In this document: one piece after another, positions 17,001 through 22,025 of the stretch
How the letters are laid out: each line of letters starts with the position of its first letter
Position numbering within the stretch: the stretch's first letter is position 1
Source: an uncultured Clostridia bacterium
GTDB lineage: Bacteria > Bacillota > Clostridia > TANB77 > CAG-508
DNA length: 22,025 bases
Assembly (NCBI GenBank): GCA_934130025.1
Contig: CAKOXG010000022.1
Coordinates: forward strand, 1-22,025
Reading direction: 5' to 3'
The notes under the pieces: generated by a model
What the model was told of the DNA's origin: nothing
Seen by the model: only the letters and a program-made list of their open reading frames with translations
The model's database searches: none
Translations under genes and position numbers: made by a program

Positions 17001-18527
17001 CTGTTTAACATTATTTTCAATTAAAACACTTGCAAGTTGGTTTGCTTTTTTATTTAATTCATCATATTTTAATTCAAAATCTTCAAAAACAAGAGCCGTT
17101 TTATTAGGAGTTTCATTAACCTGCTTTTCAAACAAATCTATTACAGAAGAATTTCTAGGATAACTTGACTTGCTGTTATTAAATTCATTTAAAATCTGGC
17201 TTTTCTCATTAGGAGTAACAATTTCTATATCTGCTACATCAAGAGTATCGTTTAATAAAACCTGTTCAATGATATAACTAATACGTTCGTGCATGTGTTT
17301 AATATCAGTTTTTGTATATTTTGAGGTCTTGTAATCATAAAATATGCTCAAATTTCCAGAACCATTATAATCTACAACATGAATTTGAAGGTCATCAGCA
17401 CAAGTACCATTAAAAATCCAATGAGAATCACAATCAATTTTATCATTTACAGTACTTGTAATTTGATATGACAAAATTATATTGTACAAATTAGGAATAT
17501 TAGAATCCTTACTTCTTAGATCCTCCAATATATATTGATAAGGATATCTCTGATGCCTAAGCATACTAAAACAATCTGCTCCAATTTTCTTTGAAAAATC
17601 AATAAAAGTAGAGCTTTCGTCTATATTTATGCGCAAAGGAACTGTACTTACGAACATTCCATTAGTATTTTTATCTGAATAATTTGATCTGTTTAAAATT
17701 GGAGTCCCGATTACAAAATCGGTCAGATTTGAAACTCTACCTATATAAATTGAGTAGATTGTCATAAGAAAATTATATACAGAAATTTTATTCCTTCTGC
17801 AATAATCTAAAATTTTAAGAGTAGTCTGCTTAGATATACTAAAAGATTGCCTTAAAGCAGAACATGTAATTTTATTATTTTTTCTTTTTATAGTTGCTGG
17901 CAAAGTTGCAACCTCTGGAACAGTTTCGAAAACACTGTCCCAATATTTTTTATCTTTTTCAAAAGAAGCACTTTTTAAATATGCTGCTTCTTCTTTTATA
18001 AAATTCCTATATGAAAAAGGGGTGCTAAAAGAGCCACTACCCTGAAAAGAATTTTTATCAAGTAGTAGTTGATATTCATTTACAATTTCCTTACAATACA
18101 AGCCTAGAGTCCAAGAGTCAGATATGATGTGGTGCATGATAACAATAACACCACCATATCCATTTGGAAGCTTAAAAATCTTTGTTTCAAACAATCTATT
18201 TTCAGAAAACAAATCAAAAGTTTTTAAGCAAAGATCAGATTCTATTCTATGTAATTCATGTAAATTTTTTATATTAAGAATTTCTGGAATATAATTATCG
18301 TATTCAAAATATTGCTTAACCTCATTTTTCTCCTTAGTAATGCGGATATGAAAATTATCATTATTCTTAAGTACATTCGCAACAGCCTTTTGTAGAATAT
18401 CAAAATGAAGTTTGACCTTTAAATACACGGTACCACCAACATTATTTATCGAAGTATTATTGTAGTACAGTTCCGTTGCCAAAATATTCTTCTGTGGATT
18501 TGTTAAATCATATAATTCTCTATTCAT
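11079..18527 (-). CDS. Two-module NRPS, C-A-T-C-A-T-R, predicted N-acyl dipeptide aldehyde synthetase
   Basis: Residues are numbered from GTG 18536. C1 about 5-440 (HHIISDSW, 135-142); A1 460-950 (TSGSTGTPKG, 610-619; FDACTFEIW; GYGPTE; KTGD; NGKIDK); T1 with Ser993 in LGGDS; C2 1045-1470 (HHIIIDG, 1175-1181); A2 1490-1985 (NRKIDRK); T2 with Ser2031 in IGGDS; terminal reductase 2100-2475 (GGTGYLG; Tyr2277 and Lys2281 in YTTTK). A leading C domain in a loading position usually adds an acyl group, and a terminal reductase frees the chain as an aldehyde (or alcohol). There is no epimerase or thioesterase. By the standard ten-position reading, A1 gives DAFWLGGTFK (valine type) and A2 DIYTVGIVLK (unassigned, hydrophobic). 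The preferred start is ATG 18527, since AGGGTGAT at 18531-18538 is its ribosome site. The relatives are the gut-clostridial NRPSs reported to make protease-inhibiting dipeptide aldehydes and pyrazinones. Confidence 0.94.
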   Translation of the reverse strand: MNRELYDLTNPQKNILATELYYNNTSINNVGGTVYLKVKLHFDILQKAVANVLKNNDNFHIRITKEKNEVKQYFEYDNYIPEILNIKNLHELHRIESDLCLKTFDLFSENRLFETKIFKLPNGYGGVIVIMHHIISDSWTLGLYCKEIVNEYQLLLDKNSFQGSGSFSTPFSYRNFIKEEAAYLKSASFEKDKKYWDSVFETVPEVATLPATIKRKNNKITCSALRQSFSISKQTTLKILDYCRRNKISVYNFLMTIYSIYIGRVSNLTDFVIGTPILNRSNYSDKNTNGMFVSTVPLRINIDESSTFIDFSKKIGADCFSMLRHQRYPYQYILEDLRSKDSNIPNLYNIILSYQITSTVNDKIDCDSHWIFNGTCADDLQIHVVDYNGSGNLSIFYDYKTSKYTKTDIKHMHERISYIIEQVLLNDTLDVADIEIVTPNEKSQILNEFNNSKSSYPRNSSVIDLFEKQVNETPNKTALVFEDFELKYDELNKKANQLASVLIENNVKQGDVVGIFLDKSLEMIVSILAILKCGAIYLPIDIHYPESRINYIIENSKANIILTNTNESKLNLKTINVTLDMDFYKGPNISNLTHNFNADMPAYIMYTSGSTGTPKGVLIENRSIVRLVKNTNFIKFNKDDRMLQTGSIVFDACTFEIWGALLNGLSLYIIKKEDLLNAHLLKNYIERNKISIMWLTAPLFSTLCEENAKIFNGVKYLLTGGDVLSPKHINKVRKYNPNLTVINGYGPTENTTFSCCFKIEKNYIDAIPIGKPIANSTCYVVSASGKLQPIGVPGELWVGGDGVAKEYLNNPEMTSQKFIKNYMGNERIYKTGDLVKWLPDGNIQFIGRIDNQVKIRGFRVELSEINNKILEFSNVRSSYTTIYTNNNEKFICSYVILKNGISTNELKRYLKEVLPIYMVPTYIVPMVIFPLNVNGKIDKNLLPSPNITNNDNSISPRNKVDKTLVSILKKCLNLKSVNISNSFMELGGDSLSAINVITEIENKLHVHLQIKDLLNMASVMDISDYITNANSKSEAFVLEQAPRMDFYPLSSAQKRIYYACKMVGDDSLVYNTPCALLINSILDSKRVENIFRDIIQKQSSFRTVFVLDNGEIKQKVLDNVDFNIPVFHDKEINRERIIRNFPKPFDLEKAPLLRVQLHYLDNDTTLLLIDSHHIIIDGVSMNVLLNEFFETYKGNNIEENSFDYTAYSVWETNYTKTASFKKSQDYWITRFKDYSFEALNLPYDYTIPANRTYSGDKIFASVSKDVFSRVDAFAKKNKISSYTVFLSALYICLYKYTKQSDIVVGSPVANRGVIGTRNIIGMFVNNLAFRAKILPNQSISSFLKYVNDCTLQDLENQSYPYDALLKLLHVPTDNSRNPLFDIMFSYQNQTNEIDLGNEISYLPVDTNTAKFNITLEVVPKSNKINVEYRTDLFKKETITSFIDHYIFVLEQVLEDLSPSVSSINIITSTEQKLLDKFNSTSGEIDRSPLCKLFEKQVKKTPNNIAVICDNKSLTYAELNKKANSLAHYLISLGIKNNDIVAIMTNRSLETIVCMMAILKAGGAFLNIDPTYPVDRTKYYIEDSKIEYVLTQKSLREKVDEIKNKIEIDLDNDEIYGKNFENPNVEIHEQDLSYIIYTSGSTGTPKGVMLNQIGLSNMVQAMTKVLDYLKDAPKHAIASVTSTPFDIFVYEIVVSLTHGMRVVMANNAEHRNPKLLDALIRKYNVDVMTVTPSLMKINYDNREPNTALAQVKNMVFGGEPLPEKFVKDLRKLADDITIYNIYGPSEITVLSNVQNLDNEKEITVGPPILNTQMYILDSDMRQVPIGVIGEIYIAGIQVGEGYIGKKELTEQRFFNNPFGPGKIYKSGDIGRWTFDGKIQCLGRIDNQIKLRGLRIELSEIEDEIAKMPGVSSCVVNKITLDNKECLCAYYVCNSNLTEMQIKENLRKFLPQYMIPTHIVKLESMPYTINRKIDRKALPLPKVTHLVDSKHIDISSLNSNEEKLAQIWKNILKVDNIDVNDNFFDIGGDSISAINMQIEALKYGLEFEYADIFNYPTIRQLSKKLPSPEEKFMNNYDYSEIKKLLRNNCVENINEISKYNVKNILLIGGTGYLGAHIISSFLKNESGTLYCLIRQKNNESPLYRTNRRLEFYFGKEFLKEYSSRIHVIKGDITSENLGLSEEDYTDILNNVDTVINAGAIVKHFGLKDEFENINVLGTQNVIDLCLKNRKRLLHISTISVSGFGEKEEFSNNPDEEGSKLFNEQNLYVGQNIKGIYTTTKFKAEISVLEAIKKGLDAQILRIGNITNRYSDGKFQININDNAFARRIKSFVEIGAFPKYMLTHAVELTPVDICANAVIKILEYNSPCNVFHLYDTNLLPINIFYDTILKRGINLAPVSNTLMTYIIKGILSDDSKKSIISGIVQDLDKDKKFTYISKVGLDATFTQKYLESIGFKWVTFDADYINKCFDYFEDVGFIDKNLEEH

Positions 18528-18554
18528 AATAATCACCCTATATTATTTCATAAA

Positions 18555-20252
18555 TTACTTCTTTATTTTTTTTATTTCTTCATGTCTTTTTATCTTTTGA
18601 GTAGTAGTTTTTATTAAAGGTTTATCAGTTACAGAAAAATCTTTAATATATTTATAAACTGGGAAAGATTTATTTAATGCCTTTATTTCTGGCTCAATTA
18701 AAGCATGTATTTCTTCTTTTGAAAGATTTTTAAGCATCTCATTATCTTTTGAATACACAATCTTGGCGCATACCTTATCATTGTGTTCATAAACCATACT
18801 TTCTTCAACATAATCAAACTTATTGATAAAAGCTTCTATTTCTTCTGGGAAAATCTTTTTTCCGTTACTCAAAACAATTAAATCTTTAATTCTACCAGAT
18901 ATAAACAAAGAACCATCCTTGCCAAATCTACCTAAATCCCCAGTGCGAAACCATCCGTCCTTGAATGCTTGCTTTGTTGCTTCTGGATTATTATAATACC
19001 CAAGCATAACATTTGGACCTTTTACCAAAATTTCACCTGTTCCAGATTCATCTGGACTATCTATTTTTACTTCCTCGTTATACAAAGGAAAACCAGAAGA
19101 GCCATTTTCACTATGATAAATATCATTTTCACACGAAATAACAGGAGAAGTTTCTGTTAAACCATAACCCTGAATCATGGTAACACCAATCGTATTAAAC
19201 AAATGAATAACTTTTTTATTAGAAGAAGCAGAGCCATAAATTATAGTTCTCATATTTCCTCCAAGATTATCCAAGATTTCCTTAAAAAACTTTCTACGCA
19301 AATCAATGTGAAAAAACAAAAGAAAATTTGAAAATGCGGATAGTATTTTAAATGGTATATATTTGCCAGATTTTTTAATTCCTTTTATTATTTGCTTATA
19401 CATAAGCTCCAAAACTGCAGGAACACAAACTAAACCACTAATTTTATATTCAACTAAGTTTTTTCCAATATCTTTTATGCTATCTGCAAAACATAGCCTA
19501 AAGCCAATAAAATAGCAAAACAAAAAACTTGCAAGGCATGCTAAAGTATGGTGTAGTGGCAAAAATACCAAAATGCTGTCATCAGTGTGGTATTTTATAA
19601 GAGTAGTCATAGCAGATAAATTAGAGCAAATATTTTCTTGTGATAGCATTACAGCCTTTGGATTACTTGTTGTGCCAGAAGTGTAAATCAAAATAGACAT
19701 GGCATTTTCGTCAATATTAATATTATCATAATTTGACTTTCCCTCAGCTATTAAATTATGTCCATTTTCAATTAACTTTGAATAAGAAAGTACATCTTCA
19801 GAATTATTTTCATAATCCATACAAATAAGATATTTCAAAGATGAATCATTTGGAGAAAACACTTCTTGAATCCACTTTGTATATTTTTTATCAAAAATAA
19901 TAGCATCAACTTTACTCTCATTTAAAAGTCTTTGAAGCTCAACCTTGGGAAGAAGGCAGTCAAGAGGTACAACTATATTATTAGAAGTAGAAATTGCAAA
20001 ATAGCTACAACACCATTCATATCTATCAGGAGATATTAATGCAATTTTTTTATTTTCCAGGCCTAAAGCAAGAAGAGCAGAGCCCAGTTCCCTAATATTA
20101 TTTTCAAAATCAATAAACGAAATATCGTGTAAAACCTTATTTGAATCTTTTATAGTAAAAGCCGTTCTTTTTCCATAAGCTTTCGAACATGAAGAAACCA
20201 AATCTCGAAAATTATGAACAGTTTTTTCATCATATATTTTATTCTTTTTCAC
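18555..20252 (-). CDS. Acyl-CoA/acyl-AMP ligase (FadD-like), probable acyl supplier for the NRPS
   Basis: A 565-aa AMP-forming ligase of the long-chain acyl-CoA synthetase type. The P-loop is YTSGTTSNPKA (190-200), then GYGLTETSP (362-370), FRTGDLG (435-441), GRIKDLIVLSNGKKIFPEE (453-471) and a catalytic-lysine region TTTQKIKRHE (Lys553). The P-loop has Ser and Ala where the family usually has Gly (TSGTTG-PKG). There is no fused carrier domain, so the acyl group would pass through CoA or a carrier encoded elsewhere. It is the first gene of the operon. The NRPS start lies 27 nt beyond its stop with no terminator between. Start GTG 20252 has AGGTGAT (20257-20263) four nt upstream, the same ribosome-site style as the NRPS. 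Role inferred: activation of a fatty acid for N-acylation by C1. Confidence 0.9.
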   Translation of the reverse strand: MKKNKIYDEKTVHNFRDLVSSCSKAYGKRTAFTIKDSNKVLHDISFIDFENNIRELGSALLALGLENKKIALISPDRYEWCCSYFAISTSNNIVVPLDCLLPKVELQRLLNESKVDAIIFDKKYTKWIQEVFSPNDSSLKYLICMDYENNSEDVLSYSKLIENGHNLIAEGKSNYDNINIDENAMSILIYTSGTTSNPKAVMLSQENICSNLSAMTTLIKYHTDDSILVFLPLHHTLACLASFLFCYFIGFRLCFADSIKDIGKNLVEYKISGLVCVPAVLELMYKQIIKGIKKSGKYIPFKILSAFSNFLLFFHIDLRRKFFKEILDNLGGNMRTIIYGSASSNKKVIHLFNTIGVTMIQGYGLTETSPVISCENDIYHSENGSSGFPLYNEEVKIDSPDESGTGEILVKGPNVMLGYYNNPEATKQAFKDGWFRTGDLGRFGKDGSLFISGRIKDLIVLSNGKKIFPEEIEAFINKFDYVEESMVYEHNDKVCAKIVYSKDNEMLKNLSKEEIHALIEPEIKALNKSFPVYKYIKDFSVTDKPLIKTTTQKIKRHEEIKKIKK

Positions 20253-20263
20253 TTAAATCACCT

Positions 20264-20281
20264 ATGGTCATATTTTACCAT
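20264..20281. promoter_or_regulatory. Candidate operator across the ligase -10 and start site
   Basis: ATGGT (20264-20268), 8 nt, then ACCAT (20277-20281) form an 18-bp dyad covering the -10 hexamer (20272-20277) and the expected transcription start. An overlapping smaller dyad TACC-6-GGTA (20276-20289) fills part of the spacer. Its position fits repressor control of the NRPS operon. Confidence 0.45.
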
Positions 20282-20300
20282 TTTCGGTAGCGTTTTGCAA
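20272..20300 (-). promoter_or_regulatory. Promoter of the ligase-NRPS-kinase operon
   Basis: On the minus strand, TTGCAA (20295-20300), exactly 17 nt, then TAAAAT (20272-20277). A TG one base upstream of the -10 gives an extended -10 (TGGTAAAAT). Transcription would start near 20265, leaving only about 13 nt before GTG 20252, just enough for the AGGTGAT ribosome site. Confidence 0.8.
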
Positions 20301-20407
20301 TAGAAAAGTTGAGTTTTAAAAAATAAAAATATATTAAAAGATTGATTAAAAAAGCAATAAATGGAAATAATATAAATGAAAAAAATGGAAAATAGTGGGA
20401 GGCAAAA

Positions 20408-21538
20408 TTGAGAAAAAATAGAGGACAAAAAATAATTAAAACTTTAGAAATAATTGCAATCATAATTTTAATTATATCATTTTTTGTACTTGCATATTGC
20501 ATCTACATATCAATAACAGAGGAAAAAAATTATTCAAAAAACTACGATGCTCAAAAGGCAAGTGTAGAGTACAGGGAAGATGAAGAAAAAGACATTTCTG
20601 CAATAATAGAGCAGGCCAACAAAGCAGTTGTCGGAATATCAAAGCTAAAAAATAAAGGGCAAACGATATTTTTAGAAAATGGAGTATCAAACCTCGGCCT
20701 GGGAACAGGTTTTATCATAACAGAAGACGGGTATATTGTTACAAATCAACACGTTTCGGGAGAAAAAAATGAAACATGCTATGTTACATTAGAAGATGGG
20801 AGAACATTTACTGCTAAGGTAATATGGTCTGATGAAAATTTAGACCTAAGCATTGTGAAAATAAATACAACAAAATTAAAATTTTTGGAACTATCCAATT
20901 CTGATGATGTAAAATTAGCACAAAAAGTATATGCCATAGGAAATCCTATTGGAATGGAATTCCAAAGAACCGTAACCGCTGGGATAATAAGCGGGCTAGA
21001 AAGAACTATTAAACTGGAAGAAGAAAATAAAACAAGCTATATGGAAGATTTAATACAAACAGATGCAACAATAAACCCAGGAAATAGTGGGGGACCGCTA
21101 ATAAATGAAAAAGGCCAGGTAATTGCTGTAAACACAGTAAAAATTACAACAGCAGAAGGAATAGGATTTTCCGTACCAATAAATGTGATAAAACCAATAA
21201 TAGAGAAACTTAAAGAAAATGGGGAATATATAGGAGCAACACTTGGAATATATGCGTATGATAGAAAAATGATTCCATATATAAACTCAGAATTAAATAA
21301 AAATTATAATTTAGACAATGGAATTTATGTAGCAGAAGTAATAAGAAATTCTCCAGCCGATAAAGCACAAATAAAAAGTGGGGACATAATAATAAGCATT
21401 GATGAAAAAGAAATAAATAAAATGTCAGAACTTAGAAGAATAATTTATGAAAAAAATGTAGGAGATATAATAAATGTGAAATATATGAGAAATGGTAAAA
21501 TATCACAAAAAGAAATAACCCTTGCAAAAAAATATTGA
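20408..21538 (+). CDS. htrA: Membrane-anchored HtrA/DegP-like serine protease
   Basis: An N-terminal anchor (about residues 10-34) is followed by a charged spacer, then a trypsin-like domain with an intact triad: His115 (TNQHVSG), Asp146 (NLDLSIV) and Ser227 (NPGNSGGP). A single PDZ domain lies at about 278-372 (NSPADKAQIKSGDIIISIDEKEI). This is the usual layout of Gram-positive HtrA proteins, which degrade misfolded proteins outside the membrane. The start is TTG 20408, supported by GGGAGG (20397-20402) five nt upstream; no closer ATG exists. It diverges from the NRPS operon over 155 nt; I see no clear promoter for it (TATAAA at 20371-20376 is a weak -10 candidate). The proximity to a predicted protease-inhibitor pathway may be accidental. 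Confidence 0.93.
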   Translation: MRKNRGQKIIKTLEIIAIIILIISFFVLAYCIYISITEEKNYSKNYDAQKASVEYREDEEKDISAIIEQANKAVVGISKLKNKGQTIFLENGVSNLGLGTGFIITEDGYIVTNQHVSGEKNETCYVTLEDGRTFTAKVIWSDENLDLSIVKINTTKLKFLELSNSDDVKLAQKVYAIGNPIGMEFQRTVTAGIISGLERTIKLEEENKTSYMEDLIQTDATINPGNSGGPLINEKGQVIAVNTVKITTAEGIGFSVPINVIKPIIEKLKENGEYIGATLGIYAYDRKMIPYINSELNKNYNLDNGIYVAEVIRNSPADKAQIKSGDIIISIDEKEINKMSELRRIIYEKNVGDIINVKYMRNGKISQKEITLAKKY

Positions 21539-21816
21539 GGATAAAAACATATAAAAAGAGATAAAATATCATAGAACACTTAAATGCTAGAGAGAATAAA
21601 CATAAAAATGATCTCTATTTCAGAATGAAAGTATCCTAAAGTTTTCGTAAACTTTAAGATACTTTCATATACTATAAGAATAATATATATGAATAACCAT
21701 AATATCCATCTAAAATGTAACAAAAACTATATGAAAAAGTAAAAGAACAGAAGACAAGAGTAAGTAAAACTCGTTAAATATTTTTAACGAAAAAATGTAA
21801 AGGAGTTTTAATACAA
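21539..21816. other. Gene-free AT-rich gap after htrA with hairpins
   Basis: No ORF here has a convincing start. It holds weak inverted repeats (TAGAGA 21588-21593 / TCTCTA 21612-21617; TTCATATA 21664-21671 / TATATGAA 21686-21693; CGTTAAA 21772-21778 / TTTAACG 21783-21789) and the strong hairpin listed separately. I see no canonical terminator with a T tract for htrA. Confidence 0.6.
21627..21666. repeat. 40-nt near-perfect hairpin without T tract
   Basis: Arms GAAAGTATCcTAAAGTTT (21627-21644) and AAACTTTAaGATACTTTC (21649-21666) pair at 17 of 18 positions around a TCGT loop. Neither flank has the T run of a rho-independent terminator. It may be an RNA-stabilising 3' end for htrA, a dispersed genomic repeat or a protein site. 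Confidence 0.7.
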
Positions 21817-21963
21817 ATGAATACTATTCAAAAATATAATAACATAGAGAAGAAGCAAGTTCAAAAATTTTTTGCAAATTTTTTTCAAATTTTCGAAAAT
21901 GTCTTGTCAAATTGTTTTATTTGTGATATAGTATATAAGTATTTTAAAGTAATCGAGGTGTAG
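21817..21963 (+). CDS. Speculative 48-codon ORF running into tRNA-Pro
   Basis: ATG 21817 is preceded by AAGGAG (21799-21804), a rather long 12 nt away, and stays open for 48 codons to a TAG at 21961-21963 inside the tRNA-Pro acceptor/D-arm region. The predicted peptide starts MNTIQKYNNIEKKQVQKFF, is rich in Lys, Phe and Ile, and matches no family I know. The tRNA promoter lies inside it. It may well be chance in AT-rich DNA. Confidence 0.2.
   Translation: MNTIQKYNNIEKKQVQKFFANFFQIFENVLSNCFICDIVYKYFKVIEV
21904..21932 (+). promoter_or_regulatory. Promoter of tRNA-Pro
   Basis: TTGTCA (21904-21909), exactly 17 nt, then TATAGT (21927-21932). Transcription should start near 21939, about 15 nt before the mature tRNA, the same distance as at tRNA-Lys. 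Confidence 0.82.
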
Positions 21964-22025
21964 CGCAGTTGGTAGCGCGCGTGGTTTGGGACCATGAGGT
22001 CGCAGGTTCGATCCCTGTCACCTCG
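21954..22025 (+). tRNA. tRNA-Pro (anticodon UGG), 3' end cut by window
   Basis: The acceptor CGAGGTG (21954-21960) pairs with CACCTCG (22019-22025). The anticodon stem-loop CGTGG-TTTGGGA-CCATG gives anticodon TGG, which reads CCA. The T loop is TTCGATC. The window ends at the last acceptor base, so the discriminator and CCA are not visible. Confidence 0.94.

Noticed and set aside
12600..17150. A1 and A2 similarity as a recent internal duplication or assembly artefact
   Set aside because: Their shared motifs (TSGSTGTPKG, GRIDNQ) are universal A-domain cores; the specificity regions and linkers differ widely.
20275..20502. Hydrophobic 75-codon open frame on the minus strand, looking like a small membrane protein
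   Set aside because: It lies antisense to the well-supported HtrA start and anchor and contains the ligase promoter. Its hydrophobicity follows from being opposite an A-rich sequence.

Overview
This is an AT-rich, standard-code chromosomal segment from a low-GC Firmicute, most likely an uncultured or gut-associated member of the Clostridia. The grounds are the strong AAGGAGG-type ribosome sites, the consensus sigma-A promoters, and the gene families present: VanW/G5 protein, ABC-F, Tex, a 7TM histidine kinase, and a two-module NRPS with terminal reductase of the kind found in gut clostridia. The species cannot be named from sequence alone. Both ends of the window are tRNA genes.

Layout. 1-3275: tRNA-Thr(UGU); a small starch-binding-module protein (minus); an XRE-S24 LexA-like regulator (minus), divergent from a membrane-anchored VanW/G5 protein (plus); then tRNA-Lys(CUU). 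3342-7924 (plus): a probable EF-P-modifying reductase (SDR) and an ABC-F ATPase as a two-gene operon, then the RNA-binding protein Tex. A bidirectional terminator separates Tex from the convergent operon that follows.

8075-20252 (all minus) is the main accessory locus. In transcription order it holds an acyl-CoA/acyl-AMP ligase, an NRPS of about 2,480 residues (C-A-T-C-A-T-R), a seven-transmembrane PAS histidine kinase, and a response regulator with an HD-GYP (c-di-GMP phosphodiesterase) output. The ligase has a strong promoter (TTGCAA-17-TAAAAT) with a dyad across its -10. The kinase start overlaps the NRPS stop (TAATG), so synthesis and sensing are probably co-translated. The regulator also has its own promoter, with one half of a long inverted repeat lying inside it. 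The architecture predicts an N-acylated dipeptide released as an aldehyde; module 1 has a valine-type specificity code and module 2 a hydrophobic code I do not recognise. No phosphopantetheinyl transferase, MbtH, thioesterase, exporter or obvious immunity gene is present.

20408-22025: a membrane-anchored HtrA serine protease, divergent from the NRPS operon; about 415 nt without a convincing gene (long hairpin, one speculative 48-codon ORF); then tRNA-Pro(UGG), cut off by the window end.

The most interesting candidate is the four-gene operon. It appears to make a reactive acyl-peptide aldehyde and encodes its own membrane sensor and a c-di-GMP-degrading response regulator. That would be a self-contained make, sense and respond system. 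The link is inferred from gene order and coupling, not demonstrated.
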